From contig OX393579.1 in the NCBI GenBank assembly GCA_947652605.1, positions 43,654,970 through 43,718,969 on the forward strand: DNA of 64,000 nt, in the 5' to 3' direction. The DNA is from Elmis aenea (taxonomy: Eukaryota > Arthropoda > Insecta > Coleoptera > Elmidae). The translations under genes were made by a program, and so were the position numbers. Shown here one piece after another: positions 1-8,817 of the stretch (its first letter is position 1; every line of letters begins with the position of its first letter). The notes under the pieces were generated by a model. It was not told the origin of the DNA. It did no database searches and saw only the letters and a list, made by a program, of their open reading frames with translations.

Positions 1-14
1 AAACTGAAGATACC

Positions 15-680
15 TATACAGGGTACCTAATTGATTGAGACCGGGCATTAAAAATATATGAAGAATGAAAAAGGGTATTGATCTGAAATTTTGGTTATGA
101 CCATAATGGCATCTGAGCTGTTTAATGAAAATATTTTCAAGATGGCGACCCTTCTGGAAATACCGGAAGTTGTCGTCTATTTTCTTATTTCAAATACAAT
201 GGTCTATTTTTTATTGCATTTAGAGGGACTATTAATAGCATACCCTATACCTAAGTGCAGTCGTTTTTTAGATTTTTGGACTTTTTTGAAAATTTTTCGA
301 TTTTCATCGTAATGCTTAATATTATCTACCGCCACCATTTTTGAAGCGAAAACGCTCAAATTTAGATTATGCATAGAACAAAGCTTGGAGTTCATGCTGG
401 AATTTTTGAAATCGATGCATTACTTACAGGGTGTCCAAAATTTAATTTTCTTTTAATACAATTTCAGACCAATAAAACTCGTTTTTTTCAAATACAATGC
501 CCAATTTTTTTTTCATTTTCTAATTCAAAAGTAAATTCTACATCAATCTATATTAGCGTTTCCTATACCTATCTGCAATAATTTTCGAGTTATTAAGAAT
601 TTTTGATAAAGTTAAGAGAAATTGCAACATTTTTTAATAGTAAGCCTTGGAAATTACAACAAATATTCCAATGTTGCAAT
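15..680 (+). repeat. Interspersed repeat R0, copy 1 (ACAGGGT end)
   Basis: Begins with TATACAGGGT at 15, the end motif shared by many mariner-like short elements in this window. The same sequence occurs in reverse complement at 48548-51855, where it is broken into pieces by three later insertions. Homology is clear from the first bases to about 670. Small open frames inside (91-312, 369-581, 603-857) are not supported as genes. The other end of the family is not defined here. Confidence 0.75.
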
Positions 681-835
681 ATTCTTTCGTCTTCTAATAA
701 TATCATCTCTCTTTTAATTAACTTAAATACATCATTTTGTGGCATAATTTTGTGTTTTGCATTTATTGCTATTTTTTTATTTATGGCAGACTGCAATTAT
801 AAAATAATAAAAATCAAATTTAAAAAAAATAATAT

Positions 836-950
836 TAATACCGAATACCGGTATTAGACCATCAAATGAGACGGTATTTCGGTATTGTAAAATGGCACGG
901 TATACCGGTATTCGGTATACCGGTATACCGGTATTGCAATCACTATAACA
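836..950. mobile_element. End of a hAT-like element with iterated ACCGGTAT words
   Basis: A dense run of the palindromic word ATACCGGTAT, repeated about six times within 110 bp. This is the same architecture as the ends of the complete hAT-type elements elsewhere in the window. Only one end is visible and no target duplication could be assigned, so it is a fragment. Confidence 0.4.
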
Positions 951-1806
951 TACAGTATAAAATATTTAATATGAACATAGTTGATTCTTGCTTTCCACCA
1001 ATATATTTTGGGCATTTTATTTGACACGTACCCCCTGTAGTAGCTTTACGTACCCGTTGGGGGGTCCATGAACCCCTAGTTTAGAATGTACCACAACCAT
1101 TTCGCTGCGGGAACCGAAATATAGCCGCGTTTTCCTAGCAGCAGGAATTGTACGCGGCGTAGAACGTAGTAATGCCTCGACCAATCAACATAGAGAGATT
1201 CGTGTTAAATGATGTCGATGTAGTGGACTGTATTAAAAATTGTACTGGTAAAAAATAGTTGGTTTTATTGACTTCTTTCTTCTTTAATTTTATTACGTAA
1301 TTAATATCCGCTTATATTCTAAACTTATTCAAATGTTAAGTTGACACTTGCTTACATTTTGGCACTTGTTTTGCATAAGCGCGGCCTACTTCGGTGCATA
1401 AAAATGCATTTAATTGCATTTTTATGCTACTTTTTTGAAAAGTATTGAATATCTCAACAACTACGGGGTTTAGACATAGGACCTTTCATAAAAATTGAAG
1501 GGGAGAAAAAATTCTATCGAATAGCATAATAAAACAAGGGTGTTTACATTTGAAAAAAATGAGTTATGTCACTTTGAAATTTGGAAAGTTTGTCATTTTT
1601 TTGTGAAGACCCTGTATCAATAAATTTAAATTTTTTATTTTTAAAATGTTGCTCCCTAACCGGACTAACATTATTGTTAAAACTTATTTCTTAACTTCAA
1701 GAAACGAGGTCGCTACGATTTTTTAATGTTATGCCTGCTTATGTCAGATTTTTCGGAAAAAAATATAAGTTGGTAACACTGTCACAAAATCAAAAAATGA
1801 AAAGAC
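951..1806. other. Non-coding AT-rich DNA with transposon-end scraps
   Basis: No gene seen. It holds a possible hAT-type end near 1030-1080 (reverse complement starts TAGGGGTTCATGGACCCC), a small hairpin of ATGCATTTAATTGCATTT type near 1400, and an ACCCTGTAT end motif at about 1609-1618. The 60-codon frame starting at 1731 runs into the next element and is not supported. Confidence 0.4.
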
Positions 1807-2269
1807 AATGGGCGCGTTCAGCCGACGCAACGGTTGCCAGTCACCGTAAACAAGTTTCAGTTATGTTTACACGCAACAAGTTGAGAATGCCTATACGGAT
1901 AGTTTACAGTTGATGTTGATGTCATGACGTTGCTTTTTGTTATGACATTTGTAATAGGTTATGTATACCTGATGTGAGTAAAATTGAATTTGTGTTTATA
2001 AGTACTGAAACTAATTGATTGCTTATCAGTACAAAATCATTTAAATCTATTTGCTGCCCGGTACTCATTATTAAGTGGTTGCAGCAGTCACAATGTCAAA
2101 ATGACAGTTAAAAATGAGGTTAAGTAATAGCGTTTACTAAAGTTACCAAACAAATTTTATGGTGGATACATTCGCCAACAGTTGCTAGTCACCAAAACTT
2201 AATACTGTCCGTTCAGAGTACTAAACAAGACAACATACTCAACTGTTGCGTCGGCTGAACGCGCCCATT
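1807..2269. mobile_element. 463-bp MITE with GGGCGCGTTCAGCCGACG termini
   Basis: The left end reads AATGGGCGCGTTCAGCCGAC and the right end is its reverse complement, with about 27 bp of near-perfect terminal inverted repeat (one mismatch in the CAACGGTTG part). The interior has no credible coding frame. Flanking duplication is unclear: only AT or ATT can be proposed at the edges. The superfamily is not recognised. The GC-rich ends contrast with the AT-rich surroundings. Confidence 0.7.
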
Positions 2270-2308
2270 CATGTAGAGGTTAAAAAATGACATTCGAAGA
2301 CCTAAAAA

Positions 2309-2374
2309 TATACAGGGTTCCATTTAAAAAATCTTTGTTTTTGCTATAGCGCGAAAATGGAACACCCTGTATAG
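2309..2374. mobile_element. Minimal ACAGGG-ended hairpin MITE, 66 bp
   Basis: Starts TATACAGGGTTCCATTT and ends AAATGGAACACCCTGTATA, so the two ends are inverted repeats with TA/TATA at both edges. The loop is about 30 bp. The end sequence is that of the mariner-like elements in this window, so this is probably a deletion derivative reduced to little more than its two termini. Confidence 0.6.
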
Positions 2375-3540
2375 TTGAAAATAATTTTACGACGTTGACC
2401 TTTTTAAACCAATAATTTTATGCATTTAAGTTTTTTTTCCATCTCCTACGGGCCCGCGCTATGAAAGCCCGACGTACTAATGCAGGGCCCTGTTTACAGA
2501 TGTATGGCGAAAGTCATTCGGTGGTCACACTAGGTTTTTTTTTTCAGGGTAGCAAATACTTTTATAGTTTTTGTATTTATCAGTATAAGTTTGTCACTTC
2601 AGGGTTGTATACTCTAGTCTAGAACAATTGAATGTATAAATGTTATGATCCAGTTTAAACGCGGAAGTGTCAATATTTATTTATAAATTGAAGTTTTTGT
2701 AAAGTGCAAATTTTTAGGGGTGGCATAAGTTATGCTGCAGATGACACCATTATTTATAAGATTAGCTTATGGATTTTACATCACAGGCATACTTTGCCAT
2801 CATTTATATTTCACATTTTCCCTCTCGTGTGATATAACAGTGACATTTTGCGCGTGATTTGGTAGCGCGTTGCGAGCACAGACTTTGTATCCAATATTCC
2901 CAGTCCCGTTCTCGAGGGTCGCACGTTTTCAATTTCGGGATCCTGAGACGCGCACGTCCCACATTGTGTAATAACACATACTGCCTCCTACTTACACCGG
3001 CATGACGTTTACATTTTTGAATTACTATTCCCGGAATATTTGACATCGCTATTGACACACACAATGTCGACGAATGCGCCGGCAAGTGCGGAACAAGCGA
3101 TATATTAATGAAAATAAACAGGAAAAATACCGAAACACGATATTCTCGGAACACTTTATGGAAATTCGTACTTGATATACTAAAGTGCATACAAGGTTTT
3201 GCATCTTTTAAACGTAAAACATCGTAATACGTTAAAAGCAGTTTCATAAATCAAAAAATAAAAAAATGTATTAGACCCTTAAGCTAGCCCAACCTAACAT
3301 AAAAGTTAGGTAATATCTAATGAATTGCTTTTTTGGCCTCCTATTATTTATAAGGTCACATTATACTAACATTATTACTAAAAACGAAAATCTGCTATCA
3401 TACAGAGATCGTTACACGATAAGCTTAGTTTTACAAATAACCCTTACAAACGTTAAGCGATTAAAAAAATTTACCCTAGCTATACAGGGTGTCCCAGATA
3501 ACATTTCCAGCTCGGGATCTAGCTTATGATAAGAGATACA
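2375..3540. other. Unassigned stretch with a GC/CpG-elevated patch
   Basis: No gene identified. 2804-3247 carries a 147-codon open frame on the minus strand whose product matches no family I recognise. It has an internal hydrophobic stretch and several cysteines. The DNA at 2840-3110 is noticeably richer in GC and CpG than its surroundings, so it may be a real exon, a CpG-containing promoter or a fragment of an unidentified repeat. An ACAGGGTGTCCC transposon end lies at about 3482. Confidence 0.3.
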
Positions 3541-3809
3541 GGTTTGTTTAAAATAGTGTAATTCCGGGTGAGATGCCCCACCGGGAGAGATGGCAAAGTG
3601 CCAAAATTCACTTAGTCGGTAATATAGGGAGCTGTGTGTTCTACAGTAAGTTTGTTAGAACCACACGTTTATAAGTAGCTGTGCTGTAAAAATAAAGTTT
3701 AAGAAAAATAAGTTATCAAGTTTAAATTTTTGTTAGCAGGCTTGAAAATGTTTAGTTAATGACTCTAGTGCTTGTATATTTTTAATGCAATTAGGTGGAT
3801 GGGCGATTT

Positions 3810-3876
3810 TGGTAGCATTTATTTTATTTAGTCATTTGTCTTTCTACCTTTAGGTGTAAGACTGGTAGCATTTATT
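3810..3876 (-). mobile_element. 39-bp 5'-truncated RTE insertion with 14-bp TSD
   Basis: The 39 bases at 3824-3862, read on the minus strand, match the extreme 3' end of the RTE-like retrotransposon at 11152-11190 with one mismatch. They are flanked by a perfect 14-bp direct repeat, TGGTAGCATTTATT, at 3810-3823 and 3863-3876. This is the expected product of target-primed reverse transcription that stopped almost immediately. The A-rich 3' tail overlaps the duplication, so the exact boundary may be off by a base or two. Confidence 0.85.
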
Positions 3877-4051
3877 ACGGTAGTATAAGGTTATGGAACG
3901 GGCTATATTTCAATTCTTTAGCACGTATAGTTTCTGTAATATTAGGTGGGGCATCTAACCCGATATTTGGGATAGATGGCACAATGTAACTCAGGTGAGA
4001 TGCCTCACGACCTGATGAAAAATTTAATAGCTTCAACTATTAGCGTTCGAC

Positions 4052-4640
4052 CACCACAATTCTCAACTCACCACGAAGATTAATCAGACGTAGAAAACCG
4101 CGATAATGATTGTCCTTATTGCCTAACACCTGAGCCCCGACCCGGTCCAACTTCATCATCTGATCATCGATCGCCTGAGTCACAACCTGGACCATCTTCA
4201 GCACCTGATCAACCTCCCTCTGCTGGAAAAATACTTGAAAAGATCTCACCCTTGCCGACAATTCCTGTAGGATTAAAGAAACGGGGTAGAAATATTGCGA
4301 CTATACTAACTTCACCTGAGAACATCGAAAAGGCAAAATTGTTAAAACAACGACTAACAAAACGTAAAGGTTTAGTAAAACCCAGCTGTGCTCCAAAACC
4401 TGTCAAAAAATCCAAGCCTCAGTGTCTTCATCTGAGTCAGACGAAGAGTATGAAGCCGAAGAAGACAGTGATAACGACATTAATGATGAATTCAACGAGA
4501 ATGAGTGTGTTGGATGTCTTGAGGATAACCACACCACAATCCGTTCAGATGATTGGATCCAGTGTGTTTATTGCAATCGCTGGATGCACGAAAACTGCAC
4601 AAAATATAAAAACATGTGTGGCCTATGTGGAAAGCAATGA
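4052..4640 (+). pseudogene. Pogo/Tigger-type transposase C-terminal tail with zinc-binding finger
   Basis: Conceptual translation gives a proline/serine-rich linker (4099-4240), a basic stretch (4260-4410), then, after a +1 frameshift near 4420, an acidic segment and a cysteine-rich finger ending at the stop at 4638-4640. The finger reads CVGC, then DWIQCVYCNRWMHENC, then CGLCGK, which is a PHD-like C4HC3 arrangement. In my knowledge this layout (acidic Ser/Asp region then PHD-like finger) ends many insect pogo-related DDE transposases. An in-frame stop near 4077 and the frameshift show it is dead. The catalytic DDE domain that should lie upstream is not recognisable. An alternative is a host PHD protein exon, but the surrounding repeat-like termini argue against this. 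Confidence 0.6.
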
Positions 4641-4760
4641 TATTTTTCTGTGTTCCTTTTTATACCAAAGAATTTATTTTAGTTTGTGCCATCTATCCCT
4701 GACAGGTTGGGATAGATGGCAAAATACAATTTTTACTGTTTTTTTTTTAATGTGTTATAG

Positions 4761-5621
4761 TTTTAAGTATTTGTACTGAAAAAGTTTAAATACACTTTAG
4801 TCAAATTACCACATGGTTTGTTTCCGATATAACAAATTTTCTTTAAAAAAAAGTCAACGAAGTGCGCATAATTACAAAAATTCGGAAATATATTTAAAAG
4901 AATATGTTTTCTTCGAGAAACCAACCAAAAATCCTGCACTGGAACCAGTGAAGAATTAGAATTATCTGTTTTTACAGTTTCTATGGCAAATAATGTAGTG
5001 TCTCAACATGTCAAATTTTTCATTAGTTGTAAATGTGCCCATAATTATATTATAACAAATTTGCTACTAAGACTATCGAATAACAGTTACATTCTCCATC
5101 AAAAAGTACCTCACGAAAGTACTAATAAAATTGATTTAATGAATAAAACAAAAAAATTATGAGAGAAACAAACATATTCATATTTTTTTCCTATAACATC
5201 TGAAGTTCAAGGATTTTTGAACTTATAAAAATTGATTGTAGCTTCTCTTATACTAACGAATAATTCATCAAATTTAAGCAAACACTCCTAAACAAACATT
5301 TAAAGGGGTCTTTAAAAATGTAGAAAATAGCACTTTGGAACAAGGTCTGAATAACAAAATAATTACAGCAACGAAATTTTACCACACTACTAATAAATAC
5401 TTGATAAGAAAGGAGTTTTCAAATGTGAATATTTCATGCAGTGTATATACCAATTCTTACTTGCAGTCCAAACGGATAGGCACACGAAAGCAAAAACAAA
5501 GGATACAGTCTTAGTGGAAGAGGAAGATATAAAGATGGTCATACTAATTAAGATGGCTGGGACATCTATTACGAATGTCAAAAAGTAGGTGCGCAAAAAT
5601 GGGTTGGAAAACGAAGTTTGA
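4761..5621. other. AT-rich DNA, no feature seen
   Basis: No coding frame, inverted repeat or transposon end could be supported. The minus-strand frame 5390-5755 is low-complexity shadow of the non-LTR fragment that begins at 5622. Confidence 0.4.
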
Positions 5622-5804
5622 GGGAAAAGAAGTAGAAGAAGACGAAAAACAAAATGGAAAAACGAACTGAGACAAAGACTAGAAGAAAGAGGAGTCAGCT
5701 GGAGAGATGTGCCAGAGTTAACCAATGATAGACAGGGATGGAGAAACATAATCAAGAACTGGGAATATACACCTCAACTGAAAGGTACAAAAAGATCCGA
5801 TTAA
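5622..5804 (+). pseudogene. Non-LTR retrotransposon RT C-terminal fragment
   Basis: A 60-codon open stretch ending in a stop reads with a basic RRRRKTKWKNELRQRLEERG block followed by VSWRDVPELTNDRQGWRNII. This parallels the last residues of the complete RTE-like protein at 10980-11040 (KWEDVKELSQNRVGWKRI), so it is the extreme C terminus of a related but distinct element. Upstream frames are closed by stops and no RT core is present, so it is a relic. Confidence 0.7.
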
Positions 5805-7269
5805 GAAAAAGAAAAAAATCGGATTCTTCGTTTATTTTCGGAAAAGGTTAAGTGATCTAAATTTTTATTACACTTTTTAAATCAACTCAAGATTCCAATG
5901 GTGAATAAATGTATTGAAACTTTCTGTTTATCTCAAAAACATAAGGATATTTTGACAAGAAAAGATATGTATTAAATTTAATTTAATGTTATCGTTATAC
6001 GGAAAATTTTCATTTATTGGTTTATGTTGTATAAAATATTTATACTGTATTTATCCAGATTTAATTGTGGGAACCTGGAAACGTAAAATATATGGGACGC
6101 AAACGATATTTTTAAAATTATTTAACATGTATTTCACAATAAAAAGTTAATCATAATCACAGTTCGTTATTGCTATAAAAATAAGATCTGTAATGTTTTA
6201 TGAATAATCTAAAGCAACAAAAATTGTAGCCAAAGTAATAAACGCATTCCCGAAAAATACTGAGAAATCTTTTTTGCTTCGAAGCTGTTCGTTTTATTGA
6301 CAAACATACGTGTTGTTATTTAATAGACTGTTTCAAAGGACGAATCGATGCGCTACTGTAATTTCACTGTCAGAGTTTGATGGATTTGAACACCAATGCT
6401 TCTATTTTTAGATTTATAGCTTGTATCCGTAACGCTCACACCCATATAATGGAAAAAGGAGTTATGTTCATTTCGCACTTTTTGAATTTATAGCCATCGC
6501 TACATAATTTTTATTTGTCTGTATGAAGTCGAAATTTCGCATTGGCATTATCCGTCATGGAAACATTTTAATCGCAGTAACCACAAACAACCAAAACATA
6601 CTAAAACAGGATTTTGAGTCGGACGTCCGATTATCTCAATAATGTTAAGGTTTCAAGGTTAAAATAATTGGGTAGTGAGTAATTTTTTAGCACGAGACCC
6701 AGTCAATTCGGGAATGAAAATTTAATTAGGCCGCATTTTAAATGACGATCCAACCAGACTTGAATTAAGGTATTATTTAACTACGAAATATAGTTTGTTT
6801 CTTACTGTCTTTTAAAACTGTACTTATTAAAACAAGATTATAATTTTAATTAATAAAGCTGAAGGTATAATTCAGTGAAATTTCAATTTAATATTATTTT
6901 TTCAATTGTTTAACTTCTATGAATACGAAAGTAAAGTTTAACATAACGAAGGTATAATTTAATTATATTTCATATACATTTAGCCTGTGCTATGTCTAAT
7001 ATTAATATTTTGCCGTTATTGCTGTTTTATGATAATGGATAGGTGAACACGCATTATTTGATCAAATTAACTAGCAGGCTTTAAAAAAAATAATTTAAGT
7101 GTTGTGTAACACATTTTCACTTTCTTTTTTTGGGCTTCACATACCAAAAAATGTAAAAAATCCAAGAAAAATTAATTATAGGTACAGATAACCTTTAACA
7201 TTTTAAAAGATGTGGCTTCCAAAACATAAAAAATGCCGTCGCCTAATCTCCTTTTCATGATTTAGGCCA
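5805..7269. other. AT-rich DNA, no feature seen
   Basis: Long AT-rich stretch without a credible gene, inverted repeat or named repeat. Confidence 0.4.
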
Positions 7270-7383
7270 TCAGACCTGTTCTATACTCCATCGCTTTCTT
7301 GGTCTGCCAACATCACGTCTTTCACATAGTCTATAGAAGAGTGCTTGTTTTGGAAGAAGCGTGTCGTTCATCCTACTCATGTG
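7270..7383 (-). pseudogene. Non-LTR retrotransposon C-terminal relic (GRPRKRW)
   Basis: Read on the minus strand, 37 codons give HMSRMNDTLLPKQ followed by LFYRLCERRDVGRPRKRW and then a stop. The RM...P+.. and GRPRKRW pattern is the conserved tail downstream of the RT domain in RTE-like and related elements (compare GRPRKTW in the intact copy near 10921). It is a short relic without RT core, of a family different from the intact copy. Confidence 0.65.
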
Positions 7384-7421
7384 TTGTTTTCATTTATTTC
7401 TGTAGGTACTTACAAATCTTA

Positions 7422-8119
7422 CAAGGGAGGGCCACGATACGTTGTCGCTAGAATTTGATTAAGGCTGTGTTTATTGCATCAAGGACATCAAAACTAAATG
7501 TTTTGCAAAGTTATACGTGCCACTGGCCATTTCCTTCAGAAAAATAGGGGAAAAACTAAAAAATTGATATAAAAAGGTCATTTTTGCGATCGCGTTGGCT
7601 ATGACCCCGTCAGAGACAAAATCTAAATTCGACTATTTACCAATGCGTGCATCCTTTGCAAGTAAAATGGTGCAAAGCCTTTAAAAAAATCTTAAACGAC
7701 TCCGGAGAAAAACGTTAAAAAGGAAACCCTTGCATAAGCGCTGTGATTTGAGAAGTTGTGGTATATCTGTATAACTCTATATCTATGCGACTTGCATAGA
7801 CGTTTAACATAGGGAAACCCGTTTTTACAAAGGACTCGTTTTTCGCGTTTTTCTCTGGAACCGTATAAGATTTTCTCAAAAACTTTGCACCATTTTACTC
7901 GCAAAGAATGCAAGCATTGGTAAAAATAAAAATTTAGATTTTCTCTTTGACGGTTTCATGGCCAACGCGATCACAAAATCAGTTTTTCCCCTATTTTTCC
8001 GAAGGAAATATCCAGTGGCACGTATAACTCTGCAAAACGTTTAGTTTTGATGTTCTTGATGCAATAAACAACACAGTCTTGATCAGATTCTAGAGACAAC
8101 ATATCGTGACCTTCCCTGG
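7422..8119. mobile_element. Foldback element R1, copy 1 (698 bp, TTA flanks)
   Basis: The left end (CAAGGGAGGGCCACGATACG) and the right end (reverse complement of CCAGGGAAGGTCACGATATG) begin two long arms that are near reverse complements over about 300 bp each. The middle holds a further internal repeat. Both edges are followed by TTA, a candidate 3-bp target duplication. Copies occur at 13283-13995 and 14169-15110 and a fragment at 38385-38483. Open frames inside (7692-7913) are by-products of the inverted repeat. Superfamily unknown; a TTA duplication would fit PIF/Harbinger. Confidence 0.75.
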
Positions 8120-8381
8120 TTAGCCGCTAGTGCCTTTATACCTAATTCTTCTCTTATATCCTGGTTCAATATTTCGTCGATCCTCGTGCAACCCTTAACA
8201 GCTTTCAGTTATTTAATTTTAGCGGTTGGTATTAGTGAAAGATTTTTGTGTTGGGCGAATCAAATTATAAAGATGGCATAAAAGCTTTTGAATATCACTG
8301 GAATTAGTAAAGTGAGCTAGAAATAATATGTATCGTAAAATAATTTTTTTAAACCAATGTTTGGTTGTTTGCGTTTCTACG
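8120..8381. other. Short AT-rich spacer, nothing seen
   Basis: No feature could be supported between the R1 foldback and the hAT-type element. Confidence 0.3.
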
Positions 8382-8389
8382 CCAGAAAC

Positions 8390-8615
8390 TAGGGGTGGGC
8401 GATATCCAAATTTCGATATGGAATATCGATATCGAAAATATATCGATAAATCGAAACTTCGATATAAAAGCAGCGCGAAGCTAAAAAAGTCGGTAAAAAA
8501 GTGAAAAAAGAGAGTGGTGACCTTAAAAAAAAAAAAAAACACACACTTCTCGCCCTCAACATATCGATATAGTGGAATGTCGGATATCGATACGTCGATA
8601 TATCGCCCACCCCTA
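8390..8615. mobile_element. 226-bp hAT-type MITE with iterated ATCGAT words
   Basis: Ends are TAGGGGTGGGCGATAT and its reverse complement. A perfect 8-bp duplication CCAGAAAC flanks it at 8382-8389 and 8616-8623. Each end carries several ATATCGATA words in both orientations. Eight-bp duplication plus (C/T)AGGG termini are the hAT hallmarks. No coding capacity; the minus-strand frames across it are spurious. A poly-A run of 15 lies in the middle. Confidence 0.88.
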
Positions 8616-8623
8616 CCAGAAAC

Positions 8624-8817
8624 CATTCAACTCATCCTCGTACATGTCCTATAACTATTTCCAACCCGTCTTAAACAGAAAACGAAAATTATATTTAATA
8701 GGTATAATCATGGTCCAAAAAACATTTTAATCGTTAAAAAAATAAGCAAATCGCTTTTTACTGATTATTGTACTATACAACACTTCTTTAACAAATGTAT
8801 ACAAAACATAATTATGC
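8624..8817. other. Spacer before the RTE-like element
   Basis: AT-rich, no feature. Its last bases (8810-8817, AATTATGC) recur right after the poly-A of the retrotransposon at 11198-11205 and are a candidate target duplication. Confidence 0.4.

Larger units (their letters stand above)
3541..4760. mobile_element. Decayed pogo-like DNA transposon remnant
   Basis: Both edges carry related sequence containing GATAGATGGCA or GAGATGGCA motifs (3560-3605, 3970-3990 and, inverted, 4684-4722), which look like terminal and subterminal repeats. Between them lies the broken tail of a transposase (separate entry). A 39-bp RTE piece with a 14-bp duplication was inserted later at 3810-3876. Exact termini could not be set. 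Confidence 0.45.
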
